64,000 nucleotides of DNA. It comes from an uncultured Allomuricauda sp. (lineage in GTDB: Bacteria > Bacteroidota > Bacteroidia > Flavobacteriales > Flavobacteriaceae). The notes beneath the pieces were generated by a model. It was not told where the DNA came from, did no database searches, and saw only the letters and a list, made by a program, of their open reading frames with translations. The position numbers and the translations under genes were made by a program. Below are positions 41,689 through 51,695 of the stretch, in pieces (position 1 is the first letter of the stretch; each line of letters begins with the position of its first letter). The stretch spans positions 806,001 through 870,000 of the forward strand of contig NZ_CANMOO010000001.1 of NCBI RefSeq assembly GCF_947499585.1. The letters run 5' to 3'.

Positions 41689-43245
41689 TTAATTGTTCAC
41701 AACATTTTCGTAAGCCCCAAGATCAGGGTTTTGGGTTCTATCTATCCCTAAAATGTCTGTTGGAATTGGAGGGATGACATTAGGGTCGGCGATGTCCAAA
41801 GCAGCGGAATTCATCCCTATTTGAAATTGATTTTCAAAAGGTGCTGTAAAATCTGCATCTTGGTTAAAGATTATATTCTGATATAACCCTACATCTTCAA
41901 AATTGTATAAAGGATTGTCTGTAAATTGATTGTTTGAATCATTGAACCGTAAGAGACAATTTTTAAAACTAAAATTAAAAGCTGCGTTGGTATCTTGTTG
42001 TAACGAAAGTTCAATGGATTGGGTACCATCAATTATGCAGTTGATAAAATCTGCATTTTCCAAATCTCTGGGAATGGTTTCCTCTGCAGCAGATTGCATA
42101 AAGTTATCTAGCGCTAGGGTTACTCCAGAACGGAAGCCATTGTTCCAATAATTGGCTAAAGTGCAATGTGTAAAACTGTATTTTCCGCCAGAGTTCCCAT
42201 GGAATGAAACATTACCCGCACCACCCAGCACCGTGTTTTCAGCAACTATATTTGCTTTAGTGGCCCAAAGGTTACTATCTAAACTATTATAAACCTGTGA
42301 GTTCCTTAATGCTAGGGTAGGAGTGGCCAAGACATTATCGCCATCTACTCGCAGCCCTACCGTTGCATTTTTTAGCGTGAGGTAAGAAATGCTATTATTA
42401 ATGCTTCCTTCTCTTAACCAAATGGTTCCCCACTGTCCGGGTTCTGAAGCATAAGATGATTCTAGGCGATCACCCTCAAAAATAACTTCATTTTCCAATA
42501 GTTCTTGGTCTTCACTCAAAAGTCCATTTACCTGCATTGAAGCACCTGAGTTTACCAAAAGTCCGGAGTTTTTATGAAAATGTACACGAGCGCCTGCCTC
42601 AATGGATAAGACGTTGCCATCTGGCACCGCCGCATACCCGTAAATCACATAGGGCTTTTCATTGGTAAAGAGCAGTTCATCCGGTTCTAGAAGAAAACCT
42701 TCAATTCTGATCTCATTCCCTTCTTCATCCAGACCAAGCACTATGGTCTCCTTGGTGCCATCTGGCAATTCTCTTGGATACAAAAAGACAGCATCTTTTA
42801 CCAAAGTAACCAACGGTACTTCCTGAGTGTTGGCGCCATTGCCAAAAAGGATATCATCGGTATATAAAAACTCGTTTTCAAAAGTTTGGGCAATGTCAAA
42901 AGTTGTTTCAATAAAGACAAAAAGACTATCCTTGGCCAATAATGGCACATCATTGAACTCTTTTCCTGCCAGACCATCAACATTAAGCCTATAACTGCTG
43001 TTCTGCCCACTTTCCAATCCAATAAAGGGGATTAGAATATCATCATTACTTCTATTGTATACTTTTAAAGTATAGGTGCTGCTTCCGATATTGGTGAAAA
43101 TGGTATCCAAGAAAACGGTGTCTTTGGAAAACTCTAGATTACCAGAGCTAGGGGCATAGTCAAAATCTTTGCGGCAAGAGCTCCATGAAATTGCAAGAGC
43201 AAGCCCTAAAACTATCGCGATTAATTTTGCATACCAACGGTTCAC
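41689..43245 (-). CDS. Right-handed beta-helix-type lipoprotein
   Basis: This 518-residue protein starts on GTG overlapping the thioesterase stop (GTGA). It has a lipoprotein signal with lipobox SWSSC (C24). The N-terminal domain (about 30-130) resembles a beta-sandwich, FSKDTVFLDTIFTNIGSSTYTLKVYNRSNDDILI. From about 200 onward short strands with Asn and Gly repeat (ISYLTLKNATVGLRV, YNSLDSNLWATKANIVAENTV, NVSFHGNSGGKYSF), typical of parallel beta-helices such as polysaccharide-binding or lyase-like proteins. Catalytic residues are not evident. It is probably outer-membrane anchored. It is the last gene of a three-gene operon with the thioesterase and glutaminyl cyclase. Confidence 0.78.
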   Translation of the reverse strand: MNRWYAKLIAIVLGLALAISWSSCRKDFDYAPSSGNLEFSKDTVFLDTIFTNIGSSTYTLKVYNRSNDDILIPFIGLESGQNSSYRLNVDGLAGKEFNDVPLLAKDSLFVFIETTFDIAQTFENEFLYTDDILFGNGANTQEVPLVTLVKDAVFLYPRELPDGTKETIVLGLDEEGNEIRIEGFLLEPDELLFTNEKPYVIYGYAAVPDGNVLSIEAGARVHFHKNSGLLVNSGASMQVNGLLSEDQELLENEVIFEGDRLESSYASEPGQWGTIWLREGSINNSISYLTLKNATVGLRVDGDNVLATPTLALRNSQVYNSLDSNLWATKANIVAENTVLGGAGNVSFHGNSGGKYSFTHCTLANYWNNGFRSGVTLALDNFMQSAAEETIPRDLENADFINCIIDGTQSIELSLQQDTNAAFNFSFKNCLLRFNDSNNQFTDNPLYNFEDVGLYQNIIFNQDADFTAPFENQFQIGMNSAALDIADPNVIPPIPTDILGIDRTQNPDLGAYENVVNN

Positions 43246-43637
43246 ACTTTAATGAATAAATTTTGAATTGATTCTGGAACGCGTTTTGGCCTAAACGTTT
43301 TAGCGTCCAAAAGGCACCATTCTGTAGAAGCGTTAACTAATAGTTGCCCTGTTTTATTGTTTCTCACCTCCACAACTCTTATGGATAATGGCCCCTTTGT
43401 GTTTTTTATATAGGTGGTTACTTCAATAGGGTCGTTTAGCTTTGCAGGCTTTGAATAGTTGATATTGTGACTTTTAACTACCCAGACAATCTCATTTCTA
43501 ATAGCTTCATCCACAACTTCTAACCAATGGTTTTTTGATATTTCTAGAATCCATTCAATATACCTTATGTTGTTTACATGGTTAAGGTCATCAAGATCTT
43601 CTTTTACAACCTTAAAGGTTTCTTTGTAGTGCTGCAT
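43242..43637 (-). CDS. Acyl-CoA/acyl-ACP thioesterase, 4HBT hot-dog family
   Basis: This 131-residue cytosolic protein has a single hot-dog domain: DLDDLNHVNNIRYIEWILEIS at about residues 16-36, where the Asp and His-Val-Asn pattern is the 4-hydroxybenzoyl-CoA thioesterase signature, and later VVEVRNNKTGQLLVNASTEWCLLDAKTFRPKRVP. It hydrolyses a thioester, the acyl chain being unknown. The start overlaps the cyclase stop by one base (TAATG) and its stop overlaps the next gene's GTG, so the three are translationally coupled, although their functions do not obviously relate. Confidence 0.88.
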   Translation of the reverse strand: MQHYKETFKVVKEDLDDLNHVNNIRYIEWILEISKNHWLEVVDEAIRNEIVWVVKSHNINYSKPAKLNDPIEVTTYIKNTKGPLSIRVVEVRNNKTGQLLVNASTEWCLLDAKTFRPKRVPESIQNLFIKV

Positions 43638-44707
43638 TAGCTTTTTTTGCGGATTTTCACCTCGAAAAGCTTATTCCAATTTTTGCCCGTTACAAAAAAA
43701 GTTTCCCTTTCTTTATTGTAAGCAACGCCGTTGAGAACAGAATTGCCCTCATCCCATTGAGGGCCTTTATCCACTTTGTTTTTTAGGCCTCCAAAATTTA
43801 TGACACCTTCAATGGCGCCTGAGGTCGCATCAATAATCATCATGCTTTCCTTTTGGTAAACATTCGCATAAATTTTTCCATCTACATATTCCAGCTCATT
43901 GGCCATATTAAATATTGATTTGTTGGTCACGGTTTCTATATAGCCTTGTTCCTCAAGGGTAGTGGGGTCCAAAAACCATATTTTTTCCGTTCCATCGCTT
44001 TTATACAATCGCTTTCCATCATTACAAAGGCCCCAGCCTTCGCGACTTTCACCGTAACTGAAATTTTGGATTTTCGCTAAGTTTGAAGGGTTGTAAACAT
44101 AGCCTAGTCCACTTTGCCAAGTCAGTTGGTACAACTTATCATTCAGGAGGGTGATGCCTTCTCCAAATACGGTTTTGTCCAAATCTATTTTTTGAAGAAT
44201 TTCCCCTGTTTCAAAATTTACCTTCCTTATTGTAGAAGCTCCTTTCTTTCCTGTACTTTCATAAAGAACCCCATTATAGAATTCTAGCCCTTGGGTGTAA
44301 GCCGTTGGATCATGAGAGTAGGTGTTAACAATTTCATAAGTATAAACTTCTGGCGCTTTTTCAGCCAAGAGTTTAATCTTTTTTTGAATTTCTACAGTCT
44401 GATTTTCAATACCAATCTTTGCGGTCAACACTTTATTTCCCAGAGTAGGTAGGTCTAGTTTTAACTTTCCATTGGTTAATTGTAATTCTCGACCATCAAT
44501 AAAATAAACCGGCTCTGTTATTTCAATGTTCTTTTTGTTTTTGATGGCAACCCCAACTTCTTGGTTTTGTTGAAACTTATTTTTATTTCCTTCAAGTTGA
44601 ACACCAAAGAGTTTGGCAGGGTCTTTATCTCCTCCGCAAGCCATAAAAAAGAGTAAGAATCCGTAGACTGATAGTAGCTTTGTCATAGTTATTAAAACGT
44701 GTTTCAT
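43637..44707 (-). CDS. Glutaminyl-peptide cyclotransferase, beta-propeller type, lipoprotein
   Basis: From the ATG at 44707 this protein has 356 residues; another ATG at 44686 would give a shorter signal. The lipobox is FFMAC followed by GGDKD. A short beta domain follows, then a five-bladed propeller of the plant/bacterial glutaminyl cyclase family: YTQGLEFYNGVLYESTGKKG near residue 155, and VDKGPQWDEGNSVLNGVAYN near the end. This enzyme type makes N-terminal pyroglutamate on exported proteins. In Bacteroidetes many secreted proteins begin with Gln after signal cleavage, so the role is plausible. It is the first gene of the operon with thioesterase and beta-helix protein. The in-frame TTG at 44716 is not favoured. 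Confidence 0.87.
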   Translation of the reverse strand: MKHVLITMTKLLSVYGFLLFFMACGGDKDPAKLFGVQLEGNKNKFQQNQEVGVAIKNKKNIEITEPVYFIDGRELQLTNGKLKLDLPTLGNKVLTAKIGIENQTVEIQKKIKLLAEKAPEVYTYEIVNTYSHDPTAYTQGLEFYNGVLYESTGKKGASTIRKVNFETGEILQKIDLDKTVFGEGITLLNDKLYQLTWQSGLGYVYNPSNLAKIQNFSYGESREGWGLCNDGKRLYKSDGTEKIWFLDPTTLEEQGYIETVTNKSIFNMANELEYVDGKIYANVYQKESMMIIDATSGAIEGVINFGGLKNKVDKGPQWDEGNSVLNGVAYNKERETFFVTGKNWNKLFEVKIRKKS

Positions 44708-44748
44708 ATTAAACAAGCTTGGTCATCGAAATTAAGAATGTAATATGA

Positions 44749-44778
44749 TTGCAGCAAATTTAAAAGGTCGTATATTTG
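44749..44778 (+). promoter_or_regulatory. Promoter of the 4.5S RNA gene: TTG and TATATTTG
   Basis: TTG at 44749-44751 and TATATTTG at 44771-44778 are 19 bp apart, fitting both parts of the Bacteroidetes vegetative promoter. The RNA is expected to begin at 44784, six bases downstream, which agrees with the folded RNA end. Confidence 0.75.
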
Positions 44779-44783
44779 CATTT

Positions 44784-44877
44784 GGCAAGTCCTACACGAC
44801 CAGCTCCTGCAAAATCCCCCAGGGCGGGAACGCAGCAAGGGTATGTGGTCGTAGCGGTGCGATGTAGGTAGCTTGCC
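44784..44877 (+). ncRNA. ffs: Signal recognition particle RNA (4.5S type)
   Basis: The sequence contains the conserved SRP helix 8 core: CAGCTCCTG, then the symmetric and asymmetric loops around CCCCCAGGGCGGGAACGCAG and CAAGGGT, with GTGGTCGTAGCGGTGCG on the return side. The outer ends GGCAAG and CTTGCC pair, giving a hairpin of about 94 bases, and a run of seven T residues follows at 44878-44884. It is the short bacterial form without the Alu domain. With Ffh it targets ribosomes making membrane proteins to FtsY. A canonical promoter sits directly upstream. Confidence 0.95.
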
Positions 44878-44940
44878 TTTTTTTGTTCCCTAAATTCTCT
44901 TGAATTTGGGACTATTATTTTACAATTTTAAACCGTGAAA

Positions 44941-45750
44941 ATGGATAGAAAAGTTGTTTTAATAACCGGAGGTTCTTCTGGCATTGGCAAGTCTATAGGA
45001 ACCTATTTAACTTCCAAAGATTTTAAAGTATACGGTACTACAAGAAATCTAAAAAACTATCCAGATTTTAATGCTTTTGAGCTTTTACAGTTAGATGTAA
45101 AGTTGCCTGATAGTATTGAAAAAGCTGTTTCCGAAATTATTTCTAAAGAAGGAAGACTGGATGTTCTGGTCAACAATGCTGGAGTTGGTATTACAGGACC
45201 TATTGAAGAAACACCTCATGAAGAAATACAGAATGTTTTTGATATAAATTTTCATGGCCCAGTACATGTTATGAAAGCTGTTTTGCCGCAGATGCGGAAG
45301 CAAGGCGGGGGAAAAGTTATCAATATAACCTCTATTGCAGGATACATGGGTTTGCCGTTTAGGGGATATTATTCAGCATCAAAAGGAGCATTGGGGTTAA
45401 TTACGGAAGCTTTACGGATGGAAGTCAAGGATTTTGGGATTTCCATTACCAATCTTGCTCCGGGTGACTTTGCCACTAACATTGCAGCTGGAAGGTACCA
45501 TTCACCTGTTGTGGATGGTTCTCCTTACCAAGAGGTTTATCAAAAATCATTGGATTTAATGAATGAACATGTTGATGCCGGTGGTGATCCAATACAGGTT
45601 GCGGAGAAAATTTATACAATAATTCAAAAAGAAAATCCGAAAGTACATTACCCTGTAGGTGAATTTATGCAAAGGCTTTCGCTCTTTCTGAAGAAAATTT
45701 TACCAGACAAAATATACGAGAAACTTCTTCTCAATCATTACAAGTTATAA
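44941..45750 (+). CDS. Short-chain dehydrogenase/reductase
   Basis: This 269-residue SDR has the NAD(P) site VLITGGSSGIGKSIG near residues 6-20, the NAG motif in LVNNAGVGITG, catalytic Ser in INITSIAGYMG, and YYSASKGALG with Tyr and Lys of the YxxxK motif. I chose the ATG at 44941 over the GTG two codons earlier. Substrate cannot be read from sequence; the C-terminal 60 residues (FMQRLSLFLKKILPDKIYEKLL) are hydrophobic and basic, as in SDRs that act on lipids or retinoids, often annotated as family oxidoreductases. It follows the SRP RNA gene by 60 bases and is a single gene. Confidence 0.88.
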   Translation: MDRKVVLITGGSSGIGKSIGTYLTSKDFKVYGTTRNLKNYPDFNAFELLQLDVKLPDSIEKAVSEIISKEGRLDVLVNNAGVGITGPIEETPHEEIQNVFDINFHGPVHVMKAVLPQMRKQGGGKVINITSIAGYMGLPFRGYYSASKGALGLITEALRMEVKDFGISITNLAPGDFATNIAAGRYHSPVVDGSPYQEVYQKSLDLMNEHVDAGGDPIQVAEKIYTIIQKENPKVHYPVGEFMQRLSLFLKKILPDKIYEKLLLNHYKL

Positions 45751-45783
45751 AGTGATGGCATGTTTTTTGATAAATGAAGAAAC

Positions 45784-46200
45784 ATGAAACAATCAAAAAG
45801 AACAATCGGAATTTTTGCAGTTATCGCAGCATCGTTTTTCTATGGCTGTGATGAAATTTATGAATGCATTTTTAATATTGAGCCTGAAATCCATAACAAA
45901 CAATTGCTTATTGGTTTTGTTGGAGAAAGGTACTCAGATATTGTAACTGCTGAGATAAGTAATGAGGTAAACGATAACGACTATGATTATTTTTTTGATG
46001 TTATAGGAGAGCTCCCACCAGGAATTTTTTATGATGTCAATCGACGATCAGTAGAGTTTTTTGGAACGCCAGAAGACACTGGCACGTATAGGTTTAGGGT
46101 AGAATTATTTGTTGAGTCCTATGATTTTGATGGTTTTGACGGCAGTCCAACATGTTCAGATTCCACAGTAAGAGAATTTACAATACAAGTTGTTGAATAA
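45784..46200 (+). CDS. Small lipoprotein with a putative Ig-like domain
   Basis: This 138-residue protein has a signal with lipobox FFYGC (C22). The mature part carries a putative Ig fold of the He_PIG type: VIGELPPGIFYDVNRRSVEFFGTPEDTGTYRFRVE resembles the common 'LPPGLSFD..TG..SGTPT..GTYTF' pattern, seen here at about residues 74-108. Single Ig domains on lipoproteins usually mediate binding at the surface. Two Cys near the C-terminus and one near the N-terminus could form a disulfide. Partner unknown. It lies 33 bases after the SDR gene. Confidence 0.7.
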   Translation: MKQSKRTIGIFAVIAASFFYGCDEIYECIFNIEPEIHNKQLLIGFVGERYSDIVTAEISNEVNDNDYDYFFDVIGELPPGIFYDVNRRSVEFFGTPEDTGTYRFRVELFVESYDFDGFDGSPTCSDSTVREFTIQVVE

Positions 46201-46308
46201 TTTCAGTTTTGGTTGGTTATTTTTTTGATTAAATATTGAAGTCAGGGCTTCTTATTGTTGTAAATTCGCAACTAATCCTATAGATAACTTAAAAACAGCA
46301 CAATACGA

Positions 46309-46965
46309 ATGAAATTTTTTATTGATACAGCCAATCTTGATCAAATCTCAGAAGCACAACAACTAGGGGTTTTGGATGGTGTAACCACCAATCCATCCTT
46401 AATGGCCAAAGAAGGAATTACTGGAAAAGAAAGCATCCTAAAGCATTATGTTGACATTTGTAACATTGTTGATGGAGATGTTTCTGCTGAAGTAGTTTCT
46501 ACAGACTTTGATGGCATGGTGAAAGAAGGGGAGGAGCTAGCCAAGTTGCATGAGCAAATAGTTGTTAAGGTTCCCATGATCAAAGATGGAGTAAAGGCAT
46601 TAAAATATTTTTCAGATAAAGGAATCAGAACTAACTGCACCCTGGTTTTTTCAGCAGGACAAGCGTTGTTGGCGGCTAAAGCCGGAGCTACATATGTATC
46701 TCCTTTCTTAGGACGCTTAGATGATATCTCTACAGATGGCCTAAACCTAATAGCTGAAATAAGACTTATTTATGATAACTACGGATTTGAAACCCAAATC
46801 CTTGCAGCGTCAATTCGCCACACTATGCATGTAATTGATTGTGCAAAAATCGGTTCTGATGTTATGACGGGACCGCTTTCTTCAATAGAAGGTCTTTTAA
46901 AACATCCACTTACAGACATTGGTTTGGAAAAATTCTTGGCGGACTATCGTAAAGGCAACGGATAA
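46309..46965 (+). CDS. fsa: Small transaldolase / fructose-6-phosphate aldolase family enzyme
   Basis: This 218-residue class I aldolase has the Schiff-base lysine K87 in IVVKVPM and the usual family start [13 protein letters not shown] with GVTTNPSL. The residue that separates the two activities is Phe (F133 in [11 protein letters not shown]); E. coli FsaA has Tyr there, and true transaldolases of this family have Phe. So the likely reaction is transfer of dihydroxyacetone between sugar phosphates in the pentose phosphate pathway rather than aldol cleavage of fructose 6-phosphate. It is cytosolic, a single gene with its own terminator. Many annotation pipelines would name it fsa or tal. Confidence 0.9.
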   Translation: MKFFIDTANLDQISEAQQLGVLDGVTTNPSLMAKEGITGKESILKHYVDICNIVDGDVSAEVVSTDFDGMVKEGEELAKLHEQIVVKVPMIKDGVKALKYFSDKGIRTNCTLVFSAGQALLAAKAGATYVSPFLGRLDDISTDGLNLIAEIRLIYDNYGFETQILAASIRHTMHVIDCAKIGSDVMTGPLSSIEGLLKHPLTDIGLEKFLADYRKGNG

Positions 46966-46985
46966 ACAAAGAAAAAAGATTTAGG

Positions 46986-47019
46986 AAGCCCCAAAAACAT
47001 TTGTTTTTGGGGCTTTTTT
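46986..47019 (+). terminator. Intrinsic terminator after the transaldolase gene
   Basis: AAGCCCCAAAAAC pairs with GTTTTTGGGGCTT over 13 bp around a four-base loop and continues into T residues to 47019. It lies 20 bases after the stop and abuts the convergent TlpA-like gene. Confidence 0.85.
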
Positions 47020-47021
47020 AT

Positions 47022-48410
47022 TTAGAAGGAAGTATACAGATTTGCAAAGGCATCAACAATTACCGTGTCTTTGGCAATAACACATTTGTTTAAGCCATTT
47101 ATGATCATCGCGGTTTGTATTTCTTTAAAATCCTCTCCACGAAATTGAGTGCTTTTATCAAGACGGTATTCTTCAATCATGCTTAACCACTGCGGATAAC
47201 TCGTCCTTAAATTAATACCTACAAAATTGTGATCTGGGTATTTTACTTTTAATCTAGAAACATGATTGGTCACATTTCTAAAATGCCTTTTTTGGGAAGC
47301 GGCCCAAAAATAAAAGACGGTTTTTTTATCCTTACTGATTTCTTTTAAAGAAACCTTGTTCTGGTTTACATCAGTAACAATTAAATCTGGAAGAGTACTA
47401 CTTGGTTGTAAATTTTGAATGCCCTGGTAAAGATGAGTAATTTCTTCTTTGTGTTCTTCATTGGAAGATAACGAACGAAACTTATCAATAAAAATCTGAC
47501 ATTCCATGTTTGTGGAGTTACGTTCTTTTAGCAAATAATCCATAGCTATATTTCTAAACAGAATATCCCTGAGCTCCGTTTCTTTAACCAAACTGTCAAC
47601 AAGACTAAGCTTATGCTTGTTAAAATGTAAATGATTGTTAACCGCTGCTTTGTTTGCTGTCCCACAATTTTTCATGCAAGCCATATAGGACAAGTTGCCA
47701 AAGTGGTACTTCATAAAATCAAAATAGGGCCTAAAATATGTTAAATCCCTACTATTTAAATCTAAGGTTTTTCTATAGTCATAAAAGCCATCTTCTAAAT
47801 CATGGATGGTTTCTTCACCAGTTTTTTTCTTGTGGTAGAAAGGATATTTCTCTTTATGGATGTAACTATTATAATCAATTGATGCTTTGGCTATGGACAA
47901 TACTTTATTTGTTAATTGATTATCTTGAACCAGTTCTTCCAGATGTTTTATCTTCAAAAGTCTTAAAGAATCAATTCTTTTATTGAAGGCCGCAGGATCA
48001 AGCTTGTAGTAGTTGTGTATTAAAGATTCTTCATTTTCGTAAGCAAGGAACGTTTCAATCAAAAAATTGTTGATTTCACTTCCTTGACCAGAAAAGACAA
48101 GAGATTCATCAAACTCCATTGTATTTAGCCTTACAAGAATACTATCACCTTCTTGAAGATATAAATATTGAAGTTCTGGACTGTGGTCAAAATGGTAAAG
48201 ACCCTCTTCAATTCCTTGTAGATTAAAAGCAAAACGATTGCCCTCATCCAACTTGACAGAGTCTATATAACTATCGTTTCTATAAAGAACAACATAGTCG
48301 CTAGTGGGGTTAACAATTTCACCTCCAAAAAAAACGGAAGGGCATCCACCTGATTTTTCAGAACACGCCAAAGTAGAAAGAAGAGAGAGGCCGAGTAAAA
48401 ATCTTATCAT
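47022..48410 (-). CDS. TlpA-like thioredoxin-fold lipoprotein lacking the active-site cysteines
   Basis: This 462-residue protein has a lipobox STLAC (C16). After a beta-domain (about 24-110) and a long helical middle region, the last 120 residues fold like a TlpA/AhpC thioredoxin domain: STLPDLIVTDVNQNKVSLKEI, then TVFYFWAASQKRHFRNV at 365-380 and later VGINLRTSYPQW. In redox-active family members the corresponding spot is W-C-x-x-C; here it is WAASQKRH, with no cysteines. It may bind or sense a partner rather than transfer electrons. It is a single gene, convergent with the transaldolase gene. Confidence 0.8.
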   Translation of the reverse strand: MIRFLLGLSLLSTLACSEKSGGCPSVFFGGEIVNPTSDYVVLYRNDSYIDSVKLDEGNRFAFNLQGIEEGLYHFDHSPELQYLYLQEGDSILVRLNTMEFDESLVFSGQGSEINNFLIETFLAYENEESLIHNYYKLDPAAFNKRIDSLRLLKIKHLEELVQDNQLTNKVLSIAKASIDYNSYIHKEKYPFYHKKKTGEETIHDLEDGFYDYRKTLDLNSRDLTYFRPYFDFMKYHFGNLSYMACMKNCGTANKAAVNNHLHFNKHKLSLVDSLVKETELRDILFRNIAMDYLLKERNSTNMECQIFIDKFRSLSSNEEHKEEITHLYQGIQNLQPSSTLPDLIVTDVNQNKVSLKEISKDKKTVFYFWAASQKRHFRNVTNHVSRLKVKYPDHNFVGINLRTSYPQWLSMIEEYRLDKSTQFRGEDFKEIQTAMIINGLNKCVIAKDTVIVDAFANLYTSF

Positions 48411-48517
48411 ATAAAGCTAACCATATGTTTGATCATCAAAATTAAGTATACCATATAGTGAACCTTGTTAATGGCTAGTTAAATGTTGTAAAACACTGTA
48501 ATTGTGTAGCTTAATAA

Positions 48518-50928
<2,411 letters not shown>

Positions 50929-50952
50929 GTCCTTTTTTCTTAGCAACCCCTT

Positions 50953-50960
50953 CAAATTTA
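50953..50960 (-). promoter_or_regulatory. -7 element of the membrane protein gene at 50209-50928
   Basis: The minus strand reads TAAATTTG, an exact TAnnTTTG match, 24 bases before the ATG at 50928. It rules against the TTG start at 51000. Confidence 0.5.
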
Positions 50961-51004
50961 GTGAATTGTGTTTTTGATTTTGAGAACTACAAAAAACCAA
51001 AATG

Positions 51005-51019
51005 TTAACATTATGTTAA
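51005..51019. promoter_or_regulatory. Inverted repeat TTAAC-ATTAT-GTTAA upstream of the fasciclin gene
   Basis: TTAAC and GTTAA arms are perfect complements with a five-base spacer, in the divergent gap between the membrane protein and fasciclin genes. It is very like the repeat at 14029-14044 before the RprX-like kinase. A shared regulator is possible. Confidence 0.35.
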
Positions 51020-51152
51020 ATTCGATGACGGTATTCAAAAAAAAATGCGATTTCCTTAAAAAGATGTAACTTATCGAAGATTTTGGCATTTAAACGGCTA
51101 TACATACTTTTAAAGCATATTAATTAAGGTAGTCCCAAAGATTAGAACATCT

Positions 51153-51692
51153 ATGAAACCCCCATTCAAGAAAATCCTACTTGGTCTATGTTTTGCCTTT
51201 TCTGTAGCTGCTTATGCACAGGAGACCAGCTCATCGGAAACTAAATCAATTACACAGAATACAATTGAATCTGATCATCACAAAATTCTTTTTGCAGCTG
51301 TAAAAGCTACTGAAATGGAAGATATTTTGGACAAATCAGGACCTTTTACCGTTTTTGCACCCTCTGATGCTGCTTTTAGAAGGTTTTCCAATTCCAAAAT
51401 GGAAAAATTAATGAATTCCAATGATAAGAGTGAACTAAAATCATTGGTTGGTTATCATATTGTTGCGGGTAATTTATCTGCTTCCAATATTCTACGCGCT
51501 ATGTGTCGCGGAAATGGAAAGGCTAGCTTTACAACAATACAAGGGAAGAAGTTGAGTGCCCATATGGTTGGGTATGATATTGTACTTACAGATCCCGTTG
51601 GAAACACTGCAAGAATAACGTTAGCGGACGTTAATCAAAAAAATGGTGTTATACATGAAATTGATAGTGTAATACTACCAACTAGGATGTAG
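51153..51692 (+). CDS. Secreted fasciclin-domain protein
   Basis: This 179-residue protein has a cleavable signal peptide (residues 1-22, AYAQE cleavage) and a single fasciclin (FAS1) domain: TEMEDILDKSGPFTVFAPSDAAFRRFSN with the hallmark TVFAPSD at about residue 68, then LVGYHIVAGNLSASNIL and the C-terminal DVNQKNGVIHEIDSVILPT. FAS1 domains bind other proteins or carbohydrates at cell surfaces. It has no sortase or type IX C-terminal domain visible. A single gene; an inverted repeat lies 134 bases upstream. Confidence 0.9.
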   Translation: MKPPFKKILLGLCFAFSVAAYAQETSSSETKSITQNTIESDHHKILFAAVKATEMEDILDKSGPFTVFAPSDAAFRRFSNSKMEKLMNSNDKSELKSLVGYHIVAGNLSASNILRAMCRGNGKASFTTIQGKKLSAHMVGYDIVLTDPVGNTARITLADVNQKNGVIHEIDSVILPTRM

Positions 51693-51695
51693 CAA

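Noticed and set aside
44784..44877. SRP RNA region as a tRNA or tmRNA
   Set aside because: The helix 8 core and pairing ends fit 4.5S RNA; no cloverleaf, anticodon loop or tag frame is seen.
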